Source: Streptomyces sp. NRRL S-118
GTDB lineage: Bacteria > Actinomycetota > Actinomycetes > Streptomycetales > Streptomycetaceae
Assembly (NCBI RefSeq): GCF_000716335.1
Contig: NZ_JOBL01000161.1
Coordinates: 1-50,609 of the forward strand
Direction: 5' to 3'
DNA: 50,609 bases
Shown here: piece after piece, positions 38,422 through 47,768 of the stretch
How the letters are laid out: every line of letters starts with the position of its first letter
How positions within the stretch are numbered: position 1 is the first letter of the stretch
The notes under the pieces: generated by a model
Told to the model about the DNA's origin: nothing
The model's database searches: none
Seen by the model: only the letters and a program-made list of their open reading frames with translations
Translations under genes and position numbers: made by a program

Positions 38422-38826
38422 ATGACCGCCGCCGCCCGCGCCTTCACGCCGACACCGCACCCCGCGCTCGCGCGCCCGGTGCCGTCGGCCGGTGCGGTGC
38501 GCCGGCGGGCCGACGGCTGCACGGCCACCGCGGACCCGGCCGCCGCCACGCGCGCGTGCCCGGACGCCGGGACCGGCACGAGCCCGGTGAGCTCCACGAC
38601 CGCGCACCCCGCGCTCCCGCCGTACGCGACCGTTCTCCCGGGCGCCGCCCGCGCCCTCCCGGACGCGTACGCCCGGCTCGCCCGCGGCTGCCGACCGCGT
38701 GGCTGCCGGGCCCCGGCACGGCGTGTGCATGGACGCCGCGTCCGGTACGTCATCGGGGACGAGCCGGGCCAGGTCAACGGCATGCGATGGCGTGCGCGCA
38801 CCGCGCGCCACCTGCACCACCGCTAG
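38422..38826 (+). CDS. trpM: TrpM-like small basic protein between trpC and trpB
   Basis: A frame of 134 codons begins 7 nt after the trpC stop. The last 55 or so residues (YARLARGCRPRGCRAPARR, then VRYVIGDEPGQVNGMRWR) look like a compact Arg/Cys-rich protein and match my memory of TrpM, a protein of about 63 residues encoded here in S. coelicolor that modulates Trp synthesis and development. The N-terminal part is Ala/Pro-rich and may not be translated; GTG 38587 would give 79 residues. No start has a strong ribosome site, so the 5' end is uncertain. Confidence 0.5.
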   Translation: MTAAARAFTPTPHPALARPVPSAGAVRRRADGCTATADPAAATRACPDAGTGTSPVSSTTAHPALPPYATVLPGAARALPDAYARLARGCRPRGCRAPARRVHGRRVRYVIGDEPGQVNGMRWRARTARHLHHR

Positions 38827-38843
38827 CCCGTCCTCCTCGACGG

Positions 38844-38870
38844 GCCGCACCGGACGTCCTCCGGTGCGGC
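38844..38870 (+). terminator. 11-bp hairpin between trpM and trpB
   Basis: GCCGCACCGGA (38844-38854), loop CGTCC, and exact complement (38860-38870), 18 nt after the trpM stop. It may partly terminate the trpC-trpM transcript or act as a processing or attenuation site before trpBA. A second hairpin, CGGGGGC/GCCCCCG (38981-38998), abuts the trpB ribosome site. Confidence 0.65.
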
Positions 38871-39012
38871 GGGACCACTTCCGCGCACCCGGCTCCGGGT
38901 GACGCCGGTGAGGGGCTCCCGCGACGGGGCGGAGGCGGTGGCGTCGGCGCACACCGTGACCACCGTTGACCCAGACATCCCGGGGGCGCCCGCCCCCGTG
39001 AGGAGCAGTCGC

Positions 39013-40340
<1,328 letters not shown>

Positions 40341-40344
<4 letters not shown>

Positions 40345-41153
40345 GCGGGAACATCCAGCTGCTGAGCGACACCCTGGAGCGGGCCAAGGCGGAGAACCGG
40401 GCCGCCCTCATCGCGTACCTGCCGGCCGGCTTCCCGAGCGTCGACGGCGGGATCGAGGCCGTCAAGGCCGTCCTCGACGGCGGCGCGGACATCGTCGAGG
40501 TCGGACTGCCGCACAGCGACCCGGTGCTCGACGGGCCGGTCATCCAGACCGCCGACGACATCGCCCTGCGCGGCGGGGTGAAGATCGCCGACGTGATGCG
40601 CACCGTCCGCGAAGCCCACGAGGCGACCGGCAAGCCGGTCCTGGTGATGACGTACTGGAACCCCATCGACCGGTACGGCGTCGAGCGCTTCACCGCCGAA
40701 CTGGCCGAGGCGGGCGGCGCCGGCTGCATCCTGCCCGACCTGCCGGTCCAGGAGTCGGCCCTGTGGCGCGAGCACGCCGGGAAGCACGGCCTGGCCACCG
40801 TCTTCGTCGTCGCCCCCAGCAGCAAGGACGAGCGGCTGGCCACCATCACGAGCGCCGGATCCGGCTTCGTGTACGCCGCCTCCCTGATGGGCGTCACCGG
40901 CACCCGTGAGTCCGTCGGCGCCGAGGCCGCCGACCTGGTACGGCGCACCCGCGCCACCACCGAGCTGCCGGTGTGCGTCGGCCTCGGCGTGTCGAACGCC
41001 GAACAGGCCGCCGAGGTGGCCGCCTTCGCCGACGGCGTCATCGTCGGATCGGCGTTCGTCAAGCGGATGCTCGACGCCGGCGACCACGCGGCCGGCATCG
41101 CCGCCGTACGGAACCTCGCGGGCGAACTCGCCCGCGGAGTGAAGCGCTCATAA
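40341..41153 (+). CDS. trpA: Tryptophan synthase alpha subunit
   Basis: The 270-residue barrel cleaves indole-3-glycerol phosphate and channels indole to TrpB. It shows [30 protein letters not shown] (with catalytic Glu), [12 protein letters not shown] (catalytic Asp) and [23 protein letters not shown]. Typical TrpA has PxSDPxADGP; here the residues after Asp-Pro are Val-Leu, a change common in actinobacteria as far as I recall. It is coupled to trpB by GTGA and followed by a strong terminator. Confidence 0.97.
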
Positions 41154-41183
41154 GGCGTTCGTCGCTCGAACGGGTGGATCTGG

Positions 41184-41213
41184 ACCGGGGAGGCGCGCCC
41201 GCGCCTCCCCGGT
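41184..41213 (+). terminator. 13-bp terminator hairpin after trpA
   Basis: ACCGGGGAGGCGC (41184-41196), loop GCCC and exact complement (41201-41213), 31 nt past the trpA stop and 15 nt before the next gene. It closes the trp operon. Confidence 0.88.
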
Positions 41214-41227
41214 TCGTTGCTGTGGGC

Positions 41228-42088
41228 GTGAGCGAGAAGAACAGTGCAGGCAAGCGGAGCGCGCGAGAACGGCTCCAGATCGAACGCGAGCAGCAGAAGT
41301 CCCGGGAGCGTCGCAGGCGCACCCTGCTCGTGTCGGCGGCCGTCGTCGGAGTGCTCGGCCTCGCCGCGGTGGCCGGTGTCATCGCCGCCAACACCGGCGA
41401 CGACGGCGAAGGCTCCGGCGCCGGGCCCGTCGCGGCGCCCACCGGCGCGGCCGGCAAGGACCAGCTGGCCATCCCCGTCGGTGCCACCGACGCCCCGTCC
41501 ACGCTCACGATCTGGGAGGACTTCCGCTGTCCGGCCTGCGCCCAGTTCGAGAACGCCGTCCGGGACACGATCCACGGACTGACCGACTCCGGACAGATCA
41601 AGGTCGAGTACCACCTGGCCACGATCATCGACGGGAACATGGGCGGCAGCGGCTCGCTGAACGCGGCGAACGCCGCGGCCTGTGCCCAGGACGCCGGCAA
41701 GTTCGTGGCGTACCACGACGTCCTCTACCAGAACCAGCCGCCGGAGCCGGACGACGCCTTCGCCGACGACGACAAGCTGTTCGAGCTGGCCGGGAAGGTG
41801 CCCGGGCTCGACACGCCGGCCTTCCGCTCGTGCGTGTCGGACGGCACGCACGACAGCTGGGTGAACAAGTCGAACCAGGCGTTCAGCGAGGGCGGCTTCC
41901 GCGGCACGCCGACCGTGCTGCTCAACGGAGAATCGATCTTCCCGACCAAGGGCAAGGAGCAGATCTCCGTGGAGAACCTGAAGAAGTGGGTGGCCGAGGC
42001 GAACAAGGGCAAGAAGCCCGGCACCGCCTTCCCCTCCCCTCCCGCCTCCCCGCCGGCCCCGGCCTCCCCGTCGCCGGCCACCTCCTAG
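41228..42088 (+). CDS. Membrane-anchored DsbA-like thioredoxin-fold protein (CPAC)
   Basis: The 286-residue product has an Arg-rich cytoplasmic start, one membrane segment at about residues 33-54, a Gly/Ala-rich spacer and a DSBA-like domain. The active site is EDFRCPACAQFENA (Cys101, Cys104), and the cis-Pro loop is GFRGTPTVLLNGE. The C-terminus is a Pro/Ser-rich tail. It is a paralogue of 9490-10305 and probably oxidises or isomerises thiols of exported proteins. GTG 41228 has no ribosome site; GTG 41222 is also in frame. Confidence 0.9.
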   Translation: MSEKNSAGKRSARERLQIEREQQKSRERRRRTLLVSAAVVGVLGLAAVAGVIAANTGDDGEGSGAGPVAAPTGAAGKDQLAIPVGATDAPSTLTIWEDFRCPACAQFENAVRDTIHGLTDSGQIKVEYHLATIIDGNMGGSGSLNAANAAACAQDAGKFVAYHDVLYQNQPPEPDDAFADDDKLFELAGKVPGLDTPAFRSCVSDGTHDSWVNKSNQAFSEGGFRGTPTVLLNGESIFPTKGKEQISVENLKKWVAEANKGKKPGTAFPSPPASPPAPASPSPATS

Positions 42089-42131
42089 TCACCGCCTGCG
42101 CCACCGGGCACCGGCTCGTTATGGAGTCTTT

Positions 42132-42162
42132 GCCGGGCGGGACGCCCTGTCTCCCGCCCGGC
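42132..42162 (+). terminator. 11-bp hairpin between the dsbA-like gene and lgt
   Basis: GCCGGGCGGGA (42132-42142) and exact complement (42152-42162) with a 9-nt loop, 44 nt after the DsbA-like stop. It separates this gene from the lgt promoter. Confidence 0.75.
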
Positions 42163-42166
42163 ACGG

Positions 42167-42172
42167 TAGCGT
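42167..42172 (+). promoter_or_regulatory. Candidate -10 hexamer of lgt
   Basis: TAGCGT (TANNNT) directly after the hairpin and 10 nt before ATG 42183. There is no ribosome site between, which suggests a very short or absent leader. Confidence 0.4.
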
Positions 42173-42182
42173 CGGTCCTGCC

Positions 42183-43172
42183 ATGGACCTTGCCTACATC
42201 CCGAGCCCGTCGACCGGCGTGATCCACCTCGGACCGCTCCCACTGCGCGGCTATGCCTTCTGCATCATCATCGGTGTCTTCGTCGCCGTCTGGTACGGCA
42301 ACAAGCGCTGGCTCGCCCGGGGCGGCAAAGCCGGCACCGTGGCCGACATCGCCGTCTGGGCGGTGCCCTTCGGCCTCGTGGGCGGCCGGCTCTACCACGT
42401 CATCACCGACTACCAGCTGTACTTCAGCGAGGGCGAGGACTGGGTCGACGCCTTCAAGATCTGGGAAGGCGGCCTCGGTATCTGGGGCGCGATCGCGCTC
42501 GGCGCGGTCGGCGCCTGGATCGGCTGCCGGCGCCGCGGCATCCCGCTGCCGGCCTACGCGGACGCCATCGCGCCCGGCATCGCCTTCGCCCAGGCCATCG
42601 GCCGCTGGGGCAACTGGTTCAACCAGGAGCTGTACGGCAAGCCGACCGACCTGCCCTGGGCGCTGAAGATCAGCGAGGGCGTGAACCGCGAGGCGGGGCT
42701 CTACCACCCAACCTTCCTGTACGAGTCGCTGTGGTGCGTGGGCGTGGCGCTCCTCGTCGTCTGGGCGGACCGGCGGTTCACCCTGGGCCACGGGCGGGCC
42801 TTCGCCCTCTATGTGGCGGCGTACTGCGCCGGGCGCGGCTGGATCGAGTACATGCGGGTCGACGAGGCGCACCACATCCTGGGCGTCCGGCTCAACGTGT
42901 GGACCGCGATCCTGGTCTTCCTCGCGGCCGTGGCGTACATCGTCGTCTCGTCCCGGGTACGGCCCGGGCGCGAGGAGGTCGTGGAGCCGGCGGCGGTCAC
43001 TGCGGGCGGTGGCTCCAAGGGCGACGAGTCCGGTGGGACGGCCGACACGACCGCGCAGGAGTCCGCGGACTCCGCGGACCCGGCCGGTTCCGTTCCGGTG
43101 GATTCGGCCGGGGACACGGCGCCGGGCGACAGGTTGCGGAAGCCGGGCGCGGCCGAAGCGGCCGACGCCTGA
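42183..43172 (+). CDS. lgt: Prolipoprotein diacylglyceryl transferase
   Basis: The 329-residue membrane enzyme moves diacylglycerol from phosphatidylglycerol to the lipobox Cys of prolipoproteins. It has seven membrane segments, LRGYAFCIIIG near residue 22, GGRLYHVITD near 65, and the signature GRWGNWFNQELYG near 140 that includes the key Arg and Asn. HPTFLYESLW follows. The last 60 residues are a Ser/Ala/Gly-rich tail, common in actinobacterial Lgt. LspA, the next enzyme, is at 825-1385. Confidence 0.97.
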   Translation: MDLAYIPSPSTGVIHLGPLPLRGYAFCIIIGVFVAVWYGNKRWLARGGKAGTVADIAVWAVPFGLVGGRLYHVITDYQLYFSEGEDWVDAFKIWEGGLGIWGAIALGAVGAWIGCRRRGIPLPAYADAIAPGIAFAQAIGRWGNWFNQELYGKPTDLPWALKISEGVNREAGLYHPTFLYESLWCVGVALLVVWADRRFTLGHGRAFALYVAAYCAGRGWIEYMRVDEAHHILGVRLNVWTAILVFLAAVAYIVVSSRVRPGREEVVEPAAVTAGGGSKGDESGGTADTTAQESADSADPAGSVPVDSAGDTAPGDRLRKPGAAEAADA

Positions 43173-43214
43173 CCGGCCACGGGCCGGCACGACAGCGCTG
43201 ACGCGCGGCACGGT

Positions 43215-43254
43215 GAGGCGGCCGCCGGGACCAGGGGGTTCCGGCGGCCGCCTC
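43215..43254. terminator. Bidirectional terminator between lgt and the citE-like gene
   Basis: GAGGCGGCCGCCGG (43215-43228) and exact complement (43241-43254), 14 bp, extendable by a GT and an AT pair, with an 8-10 nt loop. The flanking genes are convergent. Confidence 0.85.
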
Positions 43255-43331
43255 CGTGCGTGTGCGGCCGTCTCCGTGCGTGTCCGGGTCCGAGCGTGTG
43301 CGGTGGGTCCGGGCCGGCCGGGTGCACGCGG

Positions 43332-44159
43332 TCAGCTCCGCCGGGCGAGGGACAGGGTCCGTTGGGCCGCCGCGACGATCGCCGCGTCGACGAAGCGGCC
43401 GTCCGGCAGGGCGAGCGCGCCGGTGCCGGTGGCGGCGGCTTCGACGATCTCCTCCGCGGCCGCGATCTCCGTGGAAGTGGGCAGGTAAGCGCGTTCGATG
43501 ACGGGGAGCTGGCGCGGATGGATCGCGGCGCGGCCCAGGAAACCGAGGGCGCGGCCGTGGGCGCAGGACGCCGCCAGGCCGTCGAGGTCGCGGATGTCGG
43601 GGTGGATGGACTGCGCGGGCGGCGGCAGCCCGGCGGCGCGGGCGGCGACCACCACCCGGCTGCGCGACCAGTCGAGGCCGTGGTCGTCCCGTACGCCCAG
43701 GTCGGCGCGGAGGTCCGCCTCCCCGATCGCGATGCCGCGGACGGCCGGGTGGGCGGTGGCGACGGCGTGGGCACGCTCGATGCCGAGCGCGGACTCCAGC
43801 AGCGCGTACAGCGGGACGCCGGGGGCGAGAGCCGCGATCCGGTGGATGTCAGTGCCGTGTGTCACCTTGGGAACACGCAGAGCTGCGAGACCGGGGAGGG
43901 GGGCCAGCGAAGCGATGGCTGCGTTGTCGTGCGCGGTGTCGTGCGCACCGGGGAGGCGGACATGGACGGGTACGGGCTGCGGGGAGGAGAGGAGGTCGAC
44001 GGTGGCGTCCAGGGCGTACGCCTTGCGCTCCGGCGCCACCGCGTCCTCCAGGTCGACGATCACGGCATCGGCGCCGGACCGCAGGGCCTTGGCCACCACC
44101 TCCGGGCGGTCGCCCGGTGCGTACAGCAGGGTCAGGGGCGCGGAGGGGCCGGACGTCAT
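43332..44159 (-). CDS. CitE/HpcH-family CoA ester lyase
   Basis: The 275-residue barrel enzyme is of the HpcH/HpaI aldolase-CitE family. Family blocks: LYAPGDRPEVVAKA, ADAVIVDLEDAVAPERK (metal Asp/Glu), LYALLESALGIERA, IGEADLRADLG and RAAIHPRQL. These enzymes cleave or form malyl-, citramalyl- or citryl-CoA-type thioesters with Mg2+. The start overlaps the CoA-transferase stop by 4 bp and it is the last gene of the operon. The two together suggest CoA activation of an organic acid followed by C-C cleavage; the acid is unknown. Confidence 0.9.
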   Translation of the reverse strand: MTSGPSAPLTLLYAPGDRPEVVAKALRSGADAVIVDLEDAVAPERKAYALDATVDLLSSPQPVPVHVRLPGAHDTAHDNAAIASLAPLPGLAALRVPKVTHGTDIHRIAALAPGVPLYALLESALGIERAHAVATAHPAVRGIAIGEADLRADLGVRDDHGLDWSRSRVVVAARAAGLPPPAQSIHPDIRDLDGLAASCAHGRALGFLGRAAIHPRQLPVIERAYLPTSTEIAAAEEIVEAAATGTGALALPDGRFVDAAIVAAAQRTLSLARRS

Positions 44160-45349
44160 ACGGCGCCCTCGGCGCGCAGGGCACCGATCTCGGCCGGGGT
44201 CAGGCCGGCCTGGCTGAGGACGGTGTCGGTGTCCGCGCCGTGCGGGCGGCCGGACCAGCGGATGGAGCCGGGGGTCTCGGAGAGCCGGAAGAGCACGTTC
44301 TGCATACGGATGGTGCCGAAGTCCGGGTCCGGGACATCGGCGAGCGTCCCCAGCGCCTGGTACTGCGGGTCGTTCATGACGTCGCGGATGTCGTAGATCG
44401 GGGCGATCGCGGCCTCGGCCTTCTCGAAGGCGGCCATGGCCTCGTCGCGGGTGTGCCGGGCGATCCAGGCGCCCACCGCCTCATCGAGTTCGTCGGCGTG
44501 CTCGGCGCGGGTGGTGCCGTCGGCGAACCAGGGCTCGTCGATCAGGTCGGGGCGGCCGACCAGGCGCATCACACGTTCGGCGACCGACTGCGCGGAGGTG
44601 GAGACGGCCAGCCAGGAGCCGTCGGCGGCGCGGTAGGTGTTGCGGGGGGCGTTGTTCCGGGAGCGGTTGCCGGTACGGGGCTGGACGTAGCCGAGCTGGT
44701 CGTACCAGAGCGGCTGGGGGCCCAGCACCGTGAGGATCGGCTCGATGATCGCCATGTCCACGACCTGGCCGCGACCGGTGGCGGCCCGGGCGTGCAGAGC
44801 CGTCATCACGGCGTAGGAGGTGGCCAGGGCGGCGATCGAGTCGGCCAGGCCGAAGGGAGGGAGCGTGGGCGGGCCGTCGGGTTCGCCGGTGATGGCGGCG
44901 AAGCCGCTCATCGCCTCGGCCAGGGTGCCGAAGCCGGGGCGGCGTGCGTACGGACCGTCCTGGCCGAAGCCGGTGACCCGGGCCAGCACCAGCCGGTCGT
45001 TGACGGCCGACAATTCGGGCCAGCCCAGGCCCCAGTGCTCCAGGGTGCCGGGGCGGAAGTTCTCGATGATCACGTCGGAGGCGGCGGCGAGGCGGAGCAG
45101 GGTGTCGCGGCCGCCGGGGGTGGACAGGTCCAGGGTGATGGTGCGCTTGTTGCGTCCGAGCAGCTTCCACCACAGGCCCACGCCGTCCTTCGCGGGACCG
45201 TGGCCCCGGGACGGGTCGGGCTTGCGGGGGTGCTCGACCTTGATGACGTCGGCACCGAAGTCACCGAGCATGGTCGCCGCGAGCGGGCCTGCGAAGAGGG
45301 TGGCGAGGTCGAGGACGCGGAGACCCGCGAGGGGAGGTGTGGTGGTCAT
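44156..45349 (-). CDS. CaiB/BaiF-family (class III) CoA-transferase
   Basis: The 397-residue product begins LAGLRVLDLATLFAGPLAATMLGDFGADVIKVE, the family N-terminus. NKRTITLDLSTPGG, VIIENFRPGTLEHWGLG and the catalytic-Asp block FGLADSIAAL (near residue 172) follow. Members transfer CoA between carboxylic acids. It overlaps the ribokinase stop and the CitE-like start by 4 bp each. Presence beside a CitE-type lyase is a recurrent pairing in acid catabolism. The substrate is not predictable here. Confidence 0.92.
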   Translation of the reverse strand: MTTTPPLAGLRVLDLATLFAGPLAATMLGDFGADVIKVEHPRKPDPSRGHGPAKDGVGLWWKLLGRNKRTITLDLSTPGGRDTLLRLAAASDVIIENFRPGTLEHWGLGWPELSAVNDRLVLARVTGFGQDGPYARRPGFGTLAEAMSGFAAITGEPDGPPTLPPFGLADSIAALATSYAVMTALHARAATGRGQVVDMAIIEPILTVLGPQPLWYDQLGYVQPRTGNRSRNNAPRNTYRAADGSWLAVSTSAQSVAERVMRLVGRPDLIDEPWFADGTTRAEHADELDEAVGAWIARHTRDEAMAAFEKAEAAIAPIYDIRDVMNDPQYQALGTLADVPDPDFGTIRMQNVLFRLSETPGSIRWSGRPHGADTDTVLSQAGLTPAEIGALRAEGAV

Positions 45350-46230
45350 ACGGCGTCGATCTCCGGGCGGTACGGCATCGATGAGGAGGCACCGGGGCGC
45401 TGGACCGAGAGCGCCGCGGCCGACGACGCCCAGGCCAGGGCGTCCGGTACGGGCCGGCCCTCGCCGAGCGCCACGGCCAGGGCGCCGGCGAACGTGTCGC
45501 CCGCGGCGGTGGTGTCGACGGCCCGGACCTGCGGGGCCGGGACGGTGACGGGGGCGGCGCCCCGGGCCGCGTAGAGGCTGCCGGCCGCGCCCAGGGTGAT
45601 GACCACCTCGGGGACGTGCCGCAGCAGTTCGGCCGCGGCGGCGTGCGGGTCGGCGACACCGGTGAGGGACGCGGCCTCGTGCTCGTTGGGCAGCAGCAGA
45701 TCGGTGGCCGCGAGGAGTCCGGGCGGCAGCGGCTGCGCGGGGGCGGGGGTGAGGAGCGTGCGGACGCCGTGGCGGCGTGCCGCTTCGGCGCCCGCGACGA
45801 CGGCGGAGAGGGGGAGTTCCAGCTGGAGCAGCAGGGCGTCCGCGGTGGCGATGAGGGCGTCGTCGCCGGGGAGGAGGGAGGTGACGGTGCCGTTCGCGCC
45901 GGGGATGACGACGATGGCGTTGTCGCCCTCGTCGTCCACGACGATGTGGGCGGTTCCCGAGGGCCCCTCGACGGTGCGCAGGAGGTCGGTGTCCACGCCC
46001 GCGCCCTCGAGCGCGGCGCGGAGGCGGGCGCCGAAGTCGTCGGAGCCTACGGCGCCGATCATCGACACCTCGGCCCCGGCGCGGGCGGCGGCGACGGCCT
46101 GGTTGGCGCCCTTGCCGCCGGGGACCGTACGGAACTCGCGTCCCGTGACCGTCTCGCCGAGCTTGGGCGCGCGTGGCACATAGGCGACCAGGTCCATGTT
46201 GGTGCTGCCGAGCACCGCGATGTGTGTCAT
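45346..46230 (-). CDS. rbsK: Ribokinase (PfkB family)
   Basis: The 294-residue sugar kinase has the N-terminal VLGSTNMDLVAYVPRAPK sugar-binding block, PfkB motif 1 PGGKGANQAVAAARAG (near residue 38) and motif 2 DTTAAGDTFAGALAVAL near 242, where the second Asp is the catalytic base. This pattern is closest to ribokinase, though a related pentose or nucleoside is possible. It lies between the glycohydrolase-family genes and the CoA genes, overlapping both neighbours by 4 bp, so ribose released by the glycohydrolases is a natural substrate (inference). Confidence 0.9.
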   Translation of the reverse strand: MTHIAVLGSTNMDLVAYVPRAPKLGETVTGREFRTVPGGKGANQAVAAARAGAEVSMIGAVGSDDFGARLRAALEGAGVDTDLLRTVEGPSGTAHIVVDDEGDNAIVVIPGANGTVTSLLPGDDALIATADALLLQLELPLSAVVAGAEAARRHGVRTLLTPAPAQPLPPGLLAATDLLLPNEHEAASLTGVADPHAAAAELLRHVPEVVITLGAAGSLYAARGAAPVTVPAPQVRAVDTTAAGDTFAGALAVALGEGRPVPDALAWASSAAALSVQRPGASSSMPYRPEIDAV

Positions 46231-47768
46231 GGGCGGTGTGCCTCCTGGGGGTCGGGGTGGTGGACGAGGTCGTGGGTGAGGGCGGCGAGGGTGTCGAAGC
46301 CGGTACCGTCGAAGGAGCGGACGGAGGTGGCGAGCCGGTTCTTCAGGGGGGAGGTCCAGCGTTCCCGGATCCGGTCCGGGTGTCCGGCGAGCAGTCCGGC
46401 GACGGAGCCGGCGGTGGCGCCGTTGGAGTCGGTGTCCCAGCCGCCGGAGACGGCTCGGCAGATGGACAGGGTGAAATCGCCGTCGGCGTGGGTGAGGGCG
46501 GCGGAGAGGAGGGCGGCGTTCGGGACCGCATGTACCCAGTGGTAGGCGCCGTATGCGGTGTGGAGGCGGTCGGTGACGGTGTCGAAGTCGGCGTGGGCGC
46601 GTGCCGTGGCGATCCCGAAGCGGACGGCCCGGGCGAGGCGTGAGTCGGGCGGGACGACGGTCAGGCCGGTGGCGAGCGACTGGTGGACGTCACAGCTGCC
46701 GGAGGCCGCGGCGGCGAGGACCGCCGCGGTGAACATCGCCGCGTACACGCCGTTGGCGGTGTGCGTGAGGGTGGCGTCCCGGTGGACCTGCTCGGCGGCG
46801 GCGGCCGGGTCGCCCGGATGGGTCCAGCCGTGGACGTCCGCGCGGATCCGGGCGCCGATCCACTCGCGGAACGGATTGCGGTGGGTGGCGGTGAGCGGCG
46901 GTTCGAGACCGGAGAGGAGGTTGCGGTAGGCGACGCGTTCCGCGGTGAAGGCGCGGCCGGCGGGCAGTTCGTCCAGCCAGAGGCGGGCGACGTCCGCGGT
47001 GGTGAAGCCGGGGCCGTACCGCTTGAGCAGCAGCAGGGCGAGCAGGGCGTGGTCGAGGTCGTCGTCCTCGGGCATGCCGTCGATGTTCTCGGCGAGGGAG
47101 GTGGCGGCGGACCGGCGGTTCCAGGGGTGGGCCGCGGCGAGCGCCGGGGGCACGCCCTTGGCGGTGAACCAGGTGGTCAGCGGCCAGTTGCCGGTGGCGC
47201 GGGCGAGGGCCCGGATGGCCGGGAGGGGGAGCTTCTCGACGGGCTTGCCGAGCAGGCACCCGGCGGCACGGCCGAGCCAGGCGGCATGCAGCCGTTCACC
47301 GAGCCCGGGGATGGCGGCGCGGTCGGTGGCGCCCTGGTCCGGGGTGGCGCGGGCGTCCGGGCGGGGGGCCTTGCCCGATCGCGTGGCGCGCTGCCGCAGC
47401 GGGCCGGGGGTGTGGGCGGCGGATGGTGCGGCGGGGCCCGGCGCCGTGCCGGGCGGGGCCGGACTGGGCGCGGAGGAGGGCTCCGGCCAGTGGGGGCAGG
47501 CGCGCTTGATGAGAGCGAGGGAGGTGGGTTCTGCCAGGACCAACGGGCTCGGCTGCGCGGCCAGTTCGTCCAGCAGGCGCTCCGCCAGGGCGCGCAGGTG
47601 CGGGGGCGCCGGGCTCGCGGAGGCACCCGCCGCGACCGGCGCCGGGGCGCCGCCGGCCGCGAACCAGCGCGCCTCGACGGCCGAGGCGTTGCGGCCGTCC
47701 TCCGCGGCTTGGCGCAGTTCGTGGCCGATCAGGTCCTCCGGCTGGACCCAGGTGAGGCGCACGCTCAC
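46227..47768 (-). CDS. ADP-ribosylglycohydrolase-family protein (middle paralogue)
   Basis: The 513-residue product has an N-terminal part of about 150 residues, starting VRLTWVQPEDLIGHELRQA and then a Pro/Ala-rich linker. The ARH fold follows: RLHAAWLGRAAGCLLGKPVEK, metal site GMPEDDDLDHALLAL (three consecutive Asp) and SGGWDTDSNGATAGSVAGLLAG near the C-terminus with both metal Asp. The family hydrolyses N- or O-linked ADP-ribose, or related ribosides, with Mg2+. GTG 47768 overlaps the upstream stop by 4 bp. The N-terminal LTWVQPED region is not a known catalytic domain. Confidence 0.88.
   Translation of the reverse strand: MSVRLTWVQPEDLIGHELRQAAEDGRNASAVEARWFAAGGAPAPVAAGASASPAPPHLRALAERLLDELAAQPSPLVLAEPTSLALIKRACPHWPEPSSAPSPAPPGTAPGPAAPSAAHTPGPLRQRATRSGKAPRPDARATPDQGATDRAAIPGLGERLHAAWLGRAAGCLLGKPVEKLPLPAIRALARATGNWPLTTWFTAKGVPPALAAAHPWNRRSAATSLAENIDGMPEDDDLDHALLALLLLKRYGPGFTTADVARLWLDELPAGRAFTAERVAYRNLLSGLEPPLTATHRNPFREWIGARIRADVHGWTHPGDPAAAAEQVHRDATLTHTANGVYAAMFTAAVLAAAASGSCDVHQSLATGLTVVPPDSRLARAVRFGIATARAHADFDTVTDRLHTAYGAYHWVHAVPNAALLSAALTHADGDFTLSICRAVSGGWDTDSNGATAGSVAGLLAGHPDRIRERWTSPLKNRLATSVRSFDGTGFDTLAALTHDLVHHPDPQEAHRP

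Noticed and set aside
43255..43331. CGTGCGTGT-type short repeats after the lgt terminator
   Set aside because: The copies are few and imperfect and have no clear role; probably simple-sequence drift between convergent genes.
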